From positions 63,726 to 127,725 of the forward strand of contig DHZF01000157.1 of assembly GCA_002414505.1 (NCBI GenBank): 64,000 nucleotides of DNA, given 5' to 3'. Shown here piece after piece: positions 25,436 to 34,582 of this stretch. A model generated the notes under the pieces. It worked only from the letters and a program-made list of their open reading frames with translations. It made no database searches and was not told the origin of the DNA. Each line of letters starts with the position of its first letter. The first letter of the stretch is position 1. The DNA comes from Hyphomonas sp. UBA5111. Lineage in GTDB: Bacteria > Pseudomonadota > Alphaproteobacteria > Caulobacterales > Hyphomonadaceae. A program made the position numbers and the translations under genes.

Positions 25436-25466
25436 ACGTTACGCTCTGTAGTTGGTACAGACACAA
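25436..25466 (-). promoter_or_regulatory. MerR-controlled mer promoter/operator
   Basis: On the minus strand TTGTGT and TAACGT are separated by exactly 19 bp, the overlong spacer typical of MerR-activated promoters. The spacer contains the dyad TCTGTA-gttgg-TACAGA (25445-25461, plus-strand). It lies between divergent merR and merT and should drive merTPA. Confidence 0.7.
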
Positions 25467-25480
25467 GTGGGTATTTCATC

Positions 25481-25897
25481 ATGGCCATCACATCGCCGCG
25501 AGCAGCACTCAAACGGGCTGAACTGGCCGGGCGGCTCGGCTGCAATCTTGAAACGATCCGCTATTATGAAAAGATCGAATTGCTGCCCGAACCAGCCCGC
25601 ACGGCAAGTGGCCACCGGCTGTATTCGAATGAAGATCAGGTACGACTGCGTTTCATATTGCGAGCCCGCAGCCTCGGCTTCTCCGTGGAAGATGTACGCT
25701 CGCTACTTGGCATCAATGATGGCAGGCCGAGCTGCGCGGAGGTCAGGGCGCTGGCAGAAGCACATCGGGGCGATATCCGTAAACGCATCGCCGATCTGAA
25801 GCAGATGGATCGACGGCTCGGCGAGATCATGGCTGGTTGCACCGGCGCTGAAACACCCGATTGCGCACTCACCGACAAACTGTTCGAAGATAGCTGA
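25481..25897 (+). CDS. merR: Mercury-responsive regulator MerR
   Basis: A 138-residue MerR-family activator/repressor, divergent from merTP. ATG 25481 (MAITSPRAALK) is chosen because upstream codons would cover the mer promoter. Winged-helix DNA-binding part: ELAGRLGCNLETIRYYEKIE then GLL-type turn; dimerisation helix to about 120. Metal ligands: Cys in RPSCAEV (about 81), then CTGAETPDC (about 116-124), i.e. the three-cysteine Hg(II) set with spacing one residue shorter than in Tn501 MerR. Controls the 19-bp-spacer promoter next to it. Confidence 0.85.
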   Translation: MAITSPRAALKRAELAGRLGCNLETIRYYEKIELLPEPARTASGHRLYSNEDQVRLRFILRARSLGFSVEDVRSLLGINDGRPSCAEVRALAEAHRGDIRKRIADLKQMDRRLGEIMAGCTGAETPDCALTDKLFEDS

Positions 25898-25899
25898 CA

Positions 25900-26389
25900 A
25901 AAGGGGCTCCTGCATCTGCCGGAGATGCAAATGATGGACATCCACGACACCATCACCGCTCCGCATCGCCTCAATGACGGTACCGATGTCAATGTCCGGC
26001 GGACTGCCTAGCCACAACATGTGGATCGGCCCGCCGATTTCGCGGAACGACAGGCAGAGAATGTTACCGCGATACCGATCGTCACGAACGGATCGAACAG
26101 TATTCAGTCATAGATGAGGATGAGCGCGTCGCCCGCAACCACGGCTACAGATGCGAGTGCGTCGGACAGATTGTGAAGGAGGAGCGCCCGGATATTCACG
26201 CTCCCATTCTGCACCGAATAGATCAGGAGGGCTGTAAGCTCTGCAATGACCAGCGCAACACCGCCAAGAATAACGATCGTCCAGCCACCAACGGCGGGCG
26301 GATCAGTGATCCGTATGACAGTCTTATTGACCAGATGGCAATGGAGACCCGACGATCATCGCTCGCGGGATCAAGATCGTCATGATCAT
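25900..26389 (-). pseudogene. Degraded CDF (CzcD-like) cation exporter
   Basis: Reading leftwards: a His/Asp-rich start (SHAHDHDDLDPASDDRRVSI), a jump to WTIVILGGVALVIAELTALL (TM4 region), then NGSVNIRALLLHNLSDALAS with the zinc-site H-x-x-x-D of TM5, an in-frame TGA after DALILIYD, and in another frame MLWLGSPPDIDIGTVIEAMR and DGVVDVHHLHLRQM (cytoplasmic domain). About half the N-terminal membrane domain is deleted and at least one stop and one frameshift separate the rest. The 3' end abuts merR. A dead zinc/cobalt exporter. Confidence 0.65.
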
Positions 26390-26634
26390 GTGCGTGGCTC
26401 AGGATCGGCCTCCTCTTCCAGCACCTTGCGCTTGCACTCGAGATACGCGCGTCGCCGCGCGTGTACCGCGTTTTTTACGCGGCTCTTTGGTGGTATCAGG
26501 CCGCATTCCTCCTGCACCTTGGCCGCCTGCTCACTTGAAAGGGCCCCCATCACGTTGTCGAGACTCTCGCAGCCGGCCAGGGCTGCGAGAGAAACGGACA
26601 TGACCGCGAAGCGAAGTTCACGATGGATGAACAT
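26386..26634 (-). CDS. Small lipoprotein of unknown function
   Basis: An 82-residue lipoprotein: signal with lipobox LAGC (MSVSLAALAGCESLD), then about 55 mostly charged residues with two further Cys (VQEECGLIPPKS; AYLECKRKVLEEE). The start overlaps the end of the czcA-like gene by 17 bases, so it looks co-translated with the pump. Its 3' end merges with the dead CDF gene. Family not recognised; a pump accessory is possible. Confidence 0.5.
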   Translation of the reverse strand: MFIHRELRFAVMSVSLAALAGCESLDNVMGALSSEQAAKVQEECGLIPPKSRVKNAVHARRRAYLECKRKVLEEEADPEPRT

Positions 26635-29600
26635 GCTCGGCCTCCAACAAGGAATGGTGCGCGTCGGGCTTTGGTGCGAACCAGCGGTGAAGGGCGGGTA
26701 GCACCAGCAAAGTTAGCACGGTCGAGGAGACCAGCCCGCCCATGACCACCGTGGCCAGTGGCCGCTGCACTTCAGCACCGACACCACTTGCGAAGAGCAG
26801 CGGCGCAAGGCCGAGCGCCGTCGTAAGGGCGGTCATCAGCACAGGACGTGCCCGCAAGCCTGCCGCCTCGACGGCAAGTTCATCGCGACCACGGCCCTCC
26901 CTGGCAAAATCATCCATGAAACTGACCAGCACCATGCCATTGCCGAGCGCGATACCGAACAGGGCAATAAAGCCGACCGTCGCAGGCACCGAGATCGGCA
27001 GGCCTGCAATCCAGAGCGCCATCGCCCCGCCGGTCAGCGCCAGCGGAATGTTGAGCAGGATCAGGATGGCCGATTTCATGCGCCCGAACGTCAATAGCAG
27101 GATCAGGAATACGATACCGAGCGTGATCGGGATCACGACCGCGAACCGCGCATTCGCTTCCTGCTGGAGTTCGAACTGTCCGCCCCATTCGACGCGATAA
27201 CCAGCCGGCAGGTCGAGCTGGCTGGCGACCGATTGCTGCGCATCAGCGACATAGCTGCCAATATCGCGTCCTCTCACATTGAGCTGAACGGTGATGAATC
27301 GCTCACCATTCTCGCGCGTGATCTGACGTGGACCGACAATCTCCCTGATGTTTGCCACGCTTTCGAGTGGAACCCGTGCGCCGCTGGACGATTCCAGAAT
27401 AATCCGTCCGATGGCCGCGGGCGTGTTGCGGTCCTCTTCGGCATAGCGCACGATGACGGGAAACTGGCGCACTCCCTCAAAAACGGCACCAGCCTCTGCC
27501 CCGCCGACGCCGGAACGCAAGGCATCGAGCGCCTCCTCCACGCTCAGTCCATACCGGCCGAGCGCAGGACGGTTGAGCGAGACCACAAGCTGCGGCGCGC
27601 CGGTGATCTGATCGGCCTGGACGTCGGTCGCTCCTGGAATTTCCTGAAGAATGGACTGCAAGTCCTGCGAGCCTTCGAGCAGGACCTCCGTATCCGGACC
27701 GAAGATCTTGACCGCCAGCTGCGCCTTTGTGCCGGTCAGGAGCTCATCAACCGACATGGCGATTGGCTGGCCGACATTAACCCTGACGCCTGGAAAGCCG
27801 CCGAGATTCTCGGAGATCGACGCCCGGAGTTCATCCGGGCTGATGCCATTGCGCCATTCGCTTCGGGGTTTGAGCGCCACGAAGGCCTCGATACTGTTCA
27901 CCGGGTCGGCATGCGCGCCGACTTCCCCACGGCCGATCCGGCTGACAATGGAACTGATCTCGGGGAAGGCTTCAAGCAGTCTTGTCTCGATGCGGGTCGA
28001 CGTTTCCTTTGCTTCGGTTAGCGAGATGGACGGCGCCATCGTCACACGCAACAGGACATCGCCTTCCTCCAGCGCAGGCGTGAACTCCGAGCCAAGGCGT
28101 GTCGCTGAGAGGCCCCCAACCAGAAGCAGGACGCCTGCTAGCCCGACCGCCGCGAGACGTCGCCGGACGAAGAAGGCCGCAAGCGGCTTGATCAGCGAAA
28201 CAAGCCGGCTGTCGCTCTCCTGGCTATTGCTCTTGGGCGGACGCATGAGGCCGAGCGCCATCGCCGGAGCGATGAGCGCGGCATAGATCAGCGACCCTGT
28301 CATGGCGAGCGCGGCAGAAGCGGCGAGCGGCCGAAACGTCTTGCCTTCAGTGCCCTGTAGCGAAAAGAGCGGCAGGAAGACAATGATCACCACGAGGACG
28401 GCAGCAATCAGCGGCGCGATCACTTCGGCGCTCGCTCGCGCGACCGTCGTGCGGCTATCTTCATCCTCGCGTTGTTCGCGGAGTCCGCGATCCACGTTCT
28501 CGGCGATGACGATGGCGCCGTCGACCATCATCCCGATGGCGATCGCCACCCCGCCCAGCGTCATCAGATTGGCCCCGATGCCGAGCACGTTCATCGCGAT
28601 GAAGGCAAAGCCGACCGAGAAAGGAATGGCCATGACGACGACCAGGCTCGGCCGCCAGCCGCCAAGGAACAGGAAGACGATGACGGCAACCAGCAGCGCA
28701 CCCTGCCAGAGCGCGGTGGTCACGGTCGCCGCTGCCTTCTTCACCAGCGTTCCCTGGTCATAATACGGAACAGCTTTGACACCGTCGGGAAGCGACTGGT
28801 TGATCTCGTCGAACCGCGCCTGTGCGTTCTCGATCACCTCAGACGTGTTTGTGCCATAAAGTTTCAGGACGAGACCGGCGACGGTCTCCCCTTCGCCATT
28901 GGCAGTTGCGAGCCCCTGCCGGACGCCGCCGCCGATGGCGACTTCACCGAGGTCGTTGACGCGGACGGTTCGTCCATCCACGGTCTTGACCGGCGTTTCA
29001 CGCAGATCATCGAGAGATCGAGCGAGCCCGACCCCGCGCACCGTGTACTGTTCGGCGCCAATTTCGATGAATTGCGCACCGGCCGTCCGATTGGCGCTCT
29101 CCAGGGCGGCAATCACCTCGCCGACGCTGAGGTCATAGGATGTCAGCTGATCGGGATCGAGGCGGACCTGGTACTGCTTCTCGAAACCCCCTAGTGACAG
29201 AACCTCCGTCACCCCTTCAACCGACTGGAGCGGATACTTGATCATCCAGTCGGCAATCTCGCGCAGCTCAACCAGCGACCGCTCGCCGGTCTCATCGACG
29301 AGCCGATAGTACATGATGATACCAAGGCCGGTCGAAATCGGCCCCATCTTGGGTGTGCCGAAACCGTCGGGAATGGCGTCGGCGGCCTCGCCGAGGCGCT
29401 CACCGACGACCTGGCGGGCAAAATAGACGTCCGTGCCGTCCTCGAAATAGATATTGATGACAGACAGGCCAAAATTGGATGTCGAGCGGATCTCGTCGAC
29501 CTTGGGGAGGCCGGACATGGCCGTCTCGATCGGATAGGTGACATAGCGTTCGACCTCTTCGGGCGACAGGCCTTCAGTTTCGGTGAAGACTTGGACCAGA

Positions 29601-29731
29601 GAAGGTGAGGGATCGGGAAAAGCGTCGACAGGCAGGCTGCGAAAGGCAAACAGCCCCCCGATCGACAGGGCGAGTGCGGCAATGGCGGCAAGCAGCCGGC
29701 CACCCGCAAGGCGGTGCATCAAATTGATCAT
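26618..29731 (-). CDS. CzcA-like heavy-metal RND pump
   Basis: A 1037-residue inner-membrane HME-RND transporter with 12 TM helices and two periplasmic loops. AIGMMVDGAIVIAENVDRG (TM4) holds the proton-relay Asp and Glu; the N-terminal PVDAFPDPSPSLVQVFTETE and SRIGRGEVGAHADPVNS are usual HME-RND landmarks. The lack of a CusF/HMBD partner and the presence of a His/Asp-rich adaptor suggest divalent metals (Zn, Co, Cd, Ni). It shares only family-level similarity with the CusA-like pump at 17.8 kb. Third gene of the operon after the channel and adaptor genes; last residues include HAHH-like His clusters (DAHHSLLEAEHVHPS). Confidence 0.85.
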   Translation of the reverse strand: MINLMHRLAGGRLLAAIAALALSIGGLFAFRSLPVDAFPDPSPSLVQVFTETEGLSPEEVERYVTYPIETAMSGLPKVDEIRSTSNFGLSVINIYFEDGTDVYFARQVVGERLGEAADAIPDGFGTPKMGPISTGLGIIMYYRLVDETGERSLVELREIADWMIKYPLQSVEGVTEVLSLGGFEKQYQVRLDPDQLTSYDLSVGEVIAALESANRTAGAQFIEIGAEQYTVRGVGLARSLDDLRETPVKTVDGRTVRVNDLGEVAIGGGVRQGLATANGEGETVAGLVLKLYGTNTSEVIENAQARFDEINQSLPDGVKAVPYYDQGTLVKKAAATVTTALWQGALLVAVIVFLFLGGWRPSLVVVMAIPFSVGFAFIAMNVLGIGANLMTLGGVAIAIGMMVDGAIVIAENVDRGLREQREDEDSRTTVARASAEVIAPLIAAVLVVIIVFLPLFSLQGTEGKTFRPLAASAALAMTGSLIYAALIAPAMALGLMRPPKSNSQESDSRLVSLIKPLAAFFVRRRLAAVGLAGVLLLVGGLSATRLGSEFTPALEEGDVLLRVTMAPSISLTEAKETSTRIETRLLEAFPEISSIVSRIGRGEVGAHADPVNSIEAFVALKPRSEWRNGISPDELRASISENLGGFPGVRVNVGQPIAMSVDELLTGTKAQLAVKIFGPDTEVLLEGSQDLQSILQEIPGATDVQADQITGAPQLVVSLNRPALGRYGLSVEEALDALRSGVGGAEAGAVFEGVRQFPVIVRYAEEDRNTPAAIGRIILESSSGARVPLESVANIREIVGPRQITRENGERFITVQLNVRGRDIGSYVADAQQSVASQLDLPAGYRVEWGGQFELQQEANARFAVVIPITLGIVFLILLLTFGRMKSAILILLNIPLALTGGAMALWIAGLPISVPATVGFIALFGIALGNGMVLVSFMDDFAREGRGRDELAVEAAGLRARPVLMTALTTALGLAPLLFASGVGAEVQRPLATVVMGGLVSSTVLTLLVLPALHRWFAPKPDAHHSLLEAEHVHPS

Positions 29732-29743
29732 TTTGCGGGTCTC

Positions 29744-30991
29744 CTAGTGTGCGTGGCCGTCGCCGAAAGCGTCTTTTTCAAGCTGCGCTTTCAGGGTGAA
29801 GGCGCCCTCGGCAACGAATGCTTCGTCGGCCTCGAGCCCGGAAATGATCTCGGTATAGCTGCCTGCACTCTCTCCTGTCCGGACCTCGCGCGGTTCGAAC
29901 CCGTCATCCGTCGGGACGAAGACCGACATCCTGTCTTCAACACTGACAATCGCATCGGAGGGAACGCGCACGACGGGGCGCCCCTCTCCCGTGTCGATCC
30001 GCGCCGTTACGAACTGACCGGGCTTCAGCCTGTGTTCGGCATTGTCGACAATGACCCGCGCGGTCGCGGTGCGGGATGCCTCATTGATGACAGGCAGGAC
30101 ATTTGAAATTGTCCCTTCGGCCAGGACGCGGCCATCTTCCTGCTGGAAGGTCACGGTCTGGCCTTCGCTGACCTTGCCGAGATCTTCCTTGTAGACGGCG
30201 ATGTCGGCCCAGACGACGCTATCATCGATGATGACAAAGATGGGCGCGCCGCCAGCCGATACGGTTTCTCCAAGAGAAACGCTCCGCTGAATCACCTCTC
30301 CGGCAAGGGGAGCCGTCACATAGGCTTGTGCAAGCGACCCGTCCGCAGCCTCATTAAGCTTGTCCAGTGTGCCATGACCAATGCCGATCGCATGAAGCCT
30401 GTTTTCAGCAGCTTCCCGGCCGGCATTGGCTGCGGCGAATGCCGCACGCGCCGACTGCAGATCGGCCTCGGCGGTGATTTTCTGCTCCCAGAGGTTTTCC
30501 TCACGCTCAAGCTCGGCTTGCGCGAGGCGCTCGGCGCTCAGGGCATTCAGATAATCGGCCTTTAGGCCGGCGAGTTCACGACTGGTCAGCCGGGCAAGCG
30601 TGGCGCCGGCTTTCACGATATCGCCTTCGCCTGCATAAAGTTGGGCAACGGTGCCCTCGACCTGTGGCGAGACCCTTGCGACACGGTCCGCATCGAAACG
30701 GATCTCGGCCGGCAGTTCCAGCTGGCCCGAAACCGCTCCGGTCTGGGCTCGCCCGGTCCGGATACCGGCAGCTTCCGCCTCTTCGGCGGTCAGCTCGACA
30801 TGATCGCCGCCATCGGCATCATCATGGCTTTCATGCTCCTCATCACTACCGTCTTCGTGGTCGTCATGGCCATCTTCGGCTTGTGGGGGCGTCCGGTTTG
30901 CACCAGACGAATCGGAGGCGTCATTGCCGCAAGCACTAAGATACAAAAGCGCTGGCGAAAGCAGCGCCGCATAGAATAAATTCAGTTTCAT
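29744..30991 (-). CDS. CzcB-like periplasmic adaptor
   Basis: A 415-residue adaptor lipoprotein (lipobox LSAC near residue 21). After it comes a His/Asp/Glu-rich stretch (DGHDDHEDGSDEEHESHDD) that probably gathers divalent cations. Lipoyl/barrel-sandwich parts are RVSPQVEGTVAQLYAGEGD and YVTAPLAGEVIQRSVSLGE around a long alpha-hairpin (about 125-200), then the beta-barrel (DIAVYKEDLGKVSEGQTV). The N-terminal acidic/His tail is typical of CzcB. It overlaps the channel gene end by 4 bases and lies 12 bp before the pump gene. Confidence 0.8.
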   Translation of the reverse strand: MKLNLFYAALLSPALLYLSACGNDASDSSGANRTPPQAEDGHDDHEDGSDEEHESHDDADGGDHVELTAEEAEAAGIRTGRAQTGAVSGQLELPAEIRFDADRVARVSPQVEGTVAQLYAGEGDIVKAGATLARLTSRELAGLKADYLNALSAERLAQAELEREENLWEQKITAEADLQSARAAFAAANAGREAAENRLHAIGIGHGTLDKLNEAADGSLAQAYVTAPLAGEVIQRSVSLGETVSAGGAPIFVIIDDSVVWADIAVYKEDLGKVSEGQTVTFQQEDGRVLAEGTISNVLPVINEASRTATARVIVDNAEHRLKPGQFVTARIDTGEGRPVVRVPSDAIVSVEDRMSVFVPTDDGFEPREVRTGESAGSYTEIISGLEADEAFVAEGAFTLKAQLEKDAFGDGHAH

Positions 30992-32283
30992 TGGATCTCT
31001 CCTTCGAACGGCGCGGCGCCAATCAGCGCACGCAACCGCAGCGTGTATGTCTGGAGCGCCAGCCGGGCATCGATTACGGCGGCGCGGGTTTCAATCAGAC
31101 TGCGCCGCGCATCGAGCGTGGCTGTGAGGTCGAACTTGCCAACCCGGTAGCCCTCTGCCGCAGCTGTATAGGCTTCTTCTGCGAGCGGCAGCGCTTCGCC
31201 CTCGAGACGCTGCAAGCGAGACTTCGCAGCCCGCACCTGCGCGGCGAGGCTCGCTTGCTCGGCCCGCAACCTTGCCTCAACAGTCTGTGCTGATAGCTCG
31301 GCACTCTGGGTACGTAATCCCGCCGCCCGCGTTGCGTCCTGATTGCGGTCAAAGACCGGCAAAGGAACACTGACACCCGCCAGAAACGCGCTATCGCCCG
31401 TGTCCTCAAATCTTCGGACACCAGCCGATACGGTTATATCAGGCCATGCGCCGGCGCGGGCCCGGTCCGTCGCCGCGCTACGAGCCGTCGCTCCGGCCTT
31501 AGCCGCCGCAAGTGACGGATGAACGCCAGAATCTGGTTGAGCCGACCCACCCGCCGGATCTGTTACGATTTCCGCAGTGCCAGACAAGACAAAGTCGATC
31601 TCTGGACTACCCCAAACGGACGCAAGCGCTAGCCCTTTGGCTTCGACCTGGCCCCGCGCACCATCCGCAACCGCCTGAAGCGCTGCTGCTTCAGCCCGCG
31701 CGCGCAGCAACTCAGGCGGAGCCGACGCTCCAGCGTTCACGCGGCGCTGGACGACGCCAGAGAACTCGGATGCGAGATCGGCTGACGCCTGAGCGACCTC
31801 GGCCATGTCGTAAGCGGCACGAAGTTCCAGATAGAGTTCCCCTGCGAGTTTCTGAGCTTCCAGGCTTCGTACAGAACATTCGGCACTCGCCAATGCGGCT
31901 TCAGCTCTGGCGGCCCGCTCGGAAAGTCTTCGTTTGTCGCCAAGCTGTAAGGTCTGCGCCACTACCAGGGTCGTCTCGTAGGCATTGAAGCCTTCAAGCG
32001 ATCCGCTGCCGGCAAAGTTCTCGGTTTCGACAGACAGAGATGGATTAAGCCAACGGCTCGCCTGATCGGCGTCGGCCGATGAAGCTTTCGCCTCGAGAGC
32101 CGCCGTCAGAACTTCAGGCGAAGCATTGGCGGCGCGAGTAATAGCCGCGTCGAGCGTCAGTGGTCAGGATTGATCATAGTCAGTCGCGCCGACATAGACA
32201 GAACTACACCCTTGCGCATAGGCCGTACCGGCCATGACCGGCAGGGCGAGCGCGGTGATCGCGCTGCATATAAGAATTTTCAT
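30988..32283 (-). pseudogene. CzcC-like TolC-family channel interrupted by TGA
   Basis: The full frame from ATG 32283 reads a signal peptide (MKILICSAITALALPVMAG, then TAYAQ), a short odd insert, an in-frame TGA at 32166-32164 (codon 40), and then continues without a break as PLTLDAAITRAANASPEVLT through a normal 390-residue TolC/CzcC protein to 30988. Everything after the stop looks intact, including LNPSLSVETENFAG and the two coiled-coil repeats. A GTG restart at 31962 would miss the signal and first strands. Unless the stop is read through, the Czc-type pump has no channel of its own and may use the Cus channel. Confidence 0.65.
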
Positions 32284-32356
32284 TTTTGCTGGTTTCCTCG
32301 TCCAGATTTAACGACAGCGAGGCCGTAGCCACGCAAAATATTCCTGTGTCGTTGGT

Positions 32357-32710
32357 CTAGGCGCGAGGAGGACGGTAAAGACCGTCTGGGCGGAGGTTCT
32401 CGAGAAAAGAACCGCCAGGCAACAAATGTTTTGTCTGCACGACAGACTTCGGAGCGCCGCTTAGATCGCCGCCGCCTATCAGATGGAAATGACAGCTTCC
32501 GCACTGATGCGCGGTATGGTCATGACCTTCATGCGATGGCTCCTTATCAGGGGCATCTTGGGCCAGCTCACTCGTAGAACATTCCTCTGCGGCCTGATCG
32601 CCCGGATGCATGATATCCGCCGCAGCCGTCATCGGCGCAATAACAAAAGCTATCGCCATCACCATGACGAGCAACCTTCGTAAACACGTTATGACTTGGA
32701 ACGGAAACAT
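32357..32710 (-). CDS. Small secreted His/Cys-containing protein heading the czc operon
   Basis: A 117-residue protein with a signal peptide (LLVMVMAIAFVIAPMTAAA) and a mature part with clustered ligands: PSHEGHDHTAHQCGSCHFHL. Position and composition are like CzcI/CzcN-type or DUF2946-like small proteins that precede czcCBA, but sequence identity cannot be judged by eye. It is the first gene after the 19-bp-spacer promoter at 32.77 kb. Metal binding is inferred. Confidence 0.6.
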   Translation of the reverse strand: MFPFQVITCLRRLLVMVMAIAFVIAPMTAAADIMHPGDQAAEECSTSELAQDAPDKEPSHEGHDHTAHQCGSCHFHLIGGGDLSGAPKSVVQTKHLLPGGSFLENLRPDGLYRPPRA

Positions 32711-32762
32711 GATTGCTGGGCTAGCTACTTTCTTTTACGATCGGGTAAACAGGCTCACTCTC

Positions 32763-32793
32763 TTTTTAGCACCTCCAGTCACTGGAGGGTCAA
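32763..32793 (-). promoter_or_regulatory. MerR-type promoter of the czc operon
   Basis: On the minus strand TTGACC and TAAAAA are separated by exactly 19 bp; the spacer includes the perfect palindrome CCTCCAGT-g-ACTGGAGG (32772-32788). The -35 box overlaps the stop codon of the MerR-family gene, so the regulator acts on the operon immediately downstream of its own gene. Confidence 0.65.
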
Positions 32794-33254
32794 GCGCCTT
32801 TTGACGGAAGCCCTGCAAGCACCTCGGCGCCATCATGCTGTTCGTGCAAGCAATTCTCGTGCTGGCCAAGGGCAGCGAGCACAGAGCAGGTTCCGATCTT
32901 GCCGCCTTCGCAAGCGCGGATCATGCGTTTGAGCTCGGCCTCGAGCGCCTCCAATTGGGTCAGCCTGCGGCGAACCTCGTCAAGCTGGCGACGTGCAATC
33001 TGGTCAACCAGGACGCACTCCCTGCCTGGCTCTACCTGCAGCGAAATCAGTTCCCTTACCGCTGAGACGGGAAACCCCAGATCCCTTGCATGACGTATAA
33101 AACGGAGACGCTCTACAGAGGCCCCTGCGTACAACCGCTGTCCGCTTGCGCTGCGTTGCGGCTCGTCGAGCAGGCCAATGGATTCATAATAGCGGATTGT
33201 CGTGACTTTTACGGCCGTCGCCCCTGACAGTTTTCCGATCGTCATCAAGGCCAT
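32790..33254 (-). CDS. MerR-family heavy-metal regulator (CadR/PbrR/ZntR-like)
   Basis: A 154-residue regulator. The winged helix reads MTIGKLSGATAVKVTTIRYY with ESIGLL, a very typical MerR start; the dimer helix follows to about 115. Ligand candidates are Cys in PGRECVLVDQ (about 80), then CEGGKIGTC (about 115-123) and a Cys/His tail (HENCLHEQH), as in divalent-metal sensors CadR and PbrR. Start is ATG 33254 (SD AAGGGG) or ATG 33245. It is flanked on both sides by 19-bp-spacer promoters, so it probably activates both the czc operon and the divergent methyltransferase/CDF genes. Confidence 0.8.
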   Translation of the reverse strand: MALMTIGKLSGATAVKVTTIRYYESIGLLDEPQRSASGQRLYAGASVERLRFIRHARDLGFPVSAVRELISLQVEPGRECVLVDQIARRQLDEVRRRLTQLEALEAELKRMIRACEGGKIGTCSVLAALGQHENCLHEQHDGAEVLAGLPSKGA

Positions 33255-33265
33255 GATAGCGCCCC

Positions 33266-33296
33266 TTGCCCCTCTAGTTACTGTAGACTGCAGGAA
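33266..33296 (+). promoter_or_regulatory. Second MerR-type operator, divergent side
   Basis: TTGCCC, then a 19-bp spacer containing CTAGTTACTGTAG (33274-33286), the CTAYAG-type dyad found in CadR/PbrR/ZntR promoters, then a poor -10 (CAGGAA). It lies between the regulator and the plus-strand methyltransferase-like gene. Confidence 0.5.
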
Positions 33297-33335
33297 ATAA
33301 CCCTGACGGCTGAAAACACAAGCGCAGGAGGCAAC

Positions 33336-33797
33336 ATGAGTGGTGATACGACAATCCAGATACTCGGCATTGCCACAGGTGGCGCAGTTGCTGTGATTCC
33401 TATTTGGTCTGCAGCCTTCCCCGCGCAGAGAATTTGGCTCCCGCAGCGTTATTCGCGTTTCGTGGCACCAATCATCTGGAAGGGTACGATCACGAATTTC
33501 GGAGCGGCGCTGTCGATTGGGGCTTCAGGTAGGGCAACCGCTCCCGTACCCTGCTGGGCGATATTCGGCCTCGGGTTTGCCCCTCTCATCATCGCGAATA
33601 TGGTGGTTTGGCGCGCAGATTTCCGGTTCGGTTTCGACGAGACACCAGGAGCCAAGGGCACACTTGCCACCACAGGGCCCTACCGCTACTCCAGCTATCC
33701 TCAATACGCTCGCAATACCAAGCTTTCTAACGGAGACGCTTCGATAAAATTCTTACGGTGCATCTCCCCTCACAGACAACGGTTGGTAAAATCATAG
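33336..33797 (+). pseudogene. Truncated isoprenylcysteine-methyltransferase-like membrane protein
   Basis: 153 residues. Three TM segments and the start of the catalytic motif (LATTGPYRYSSYPQYA, where ICMT/phospholipid methyltransferases have GPYRYSRNPQY) are present, but the reading then turns into NTKLSNGDASIKFLRC and stops. The usual further 60-80 residues with the second half of the SAM site are missing, so a frameshift or deletion near 33715 is likely. Such genes commonly sit next to MerR-regulated metal exporters. Function likely lost. Confidence 0.55.
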
Positions 33798-33798
33798 G

Positions 33799-34416
33799 AT
33801 GGGTAGCGAAGACTTGAAAATCGAGACGTCAGACGAGCGCCGAACTCTTCAAATCGTACTATGGCTAAACATACTCATAGCCATTGGCTTTTTTGTCACA
33901 GGCTGGTTCGGCGACTCCAATGCCCTCCTGGCGAACGGGCTGGATAATTCCTCGGACGCGATTGTGTATGGCTTGAGCCTGCTTGCACTTACACGTTCGC
34001 AGATCTGGAAACGCAACGCCGCTCGACTGTCAGGTGGAATGCTTCTTGTATTTGCCGTCGGCGTCGCCGGCGACGCAATCCGTCGATACTTTGAAGGATC
34101 TGAACCCCTCGGTCTCATCATGCTGGCAATGGCCGCGATTGCAGGTGTTGTAAATCTGATCTGTCTCTGGCTTTTGAAAAAAATAGAAAAGAAGGATGTA
34201 AACCTGCGAGCCGCTACAACATTTAGTTTCAATGACTTCATCTCGAATGGGGGGATCATTCTCGCGGGCGTAATCGTACTGTGGACTGGGTCCAACTGGC
34301 CAGATCTGCTTGTCGGATTGGGAGTCGCGGCGATTGCGGTATATGGTGGAATCGATATTCTGCGCGATGCGCATGCTGATAAGCATCAGTCAGGAGATGC
34401 CCCAAACGCGGAATGA
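33799..34416 (+). CDS. CDF-type cation transporter
   Basis: A 205-residue, six-TM cation diffusion facilitator without the cytoplasmic C-terminal domain. The TM2 motif ALLANGLDNSSDAIVYGLSL and the TM5 motif TTFSFNDFISNGGIILAG hold the paired Asp/Asn ligands of the central metal site; here TM5 has N-D-x-x-x-N, whereas zinc exporters have H-x-x-x-D. It should pump a divalent metal out of the cytoplasm against protons. It starts just after the truncated methyltransferase and likely shares its promoter. Confidence 0.75.
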   Translation: MGSEDLKIETSDERRTLQIVLWLNILIAIGFFVTGWFGDSNALLANGLDNSSDAIVYGLSLLALTRSQIWKRNAARLSGGMLLVFAVGVAGDAIRRYFEGSEPLGLIMLAMAAIAGVVNLICLWLLKKIEKKDVNLRAATTFSFNDFISNGGIILAGVIVLWTGSNWPDLLVGLGVAAIAVYGGIDILRDAHADKHQSGDAPNAE

Positions 34417-34582
34417 AACAAGTGCGTAAAATTCTCAAAATGGTGCGCGCGCAGCGTCACTGGGCCTCGCATGATGGGTTCCCAAGCGTTACCGTAACAA
34501 ATATTTACTCGATCAACTTTCTATTCCGGCATTGAATTTGCTTTCCCTGTTGAGTTGAATCTCTCTAGGGGAACGAGGACAA

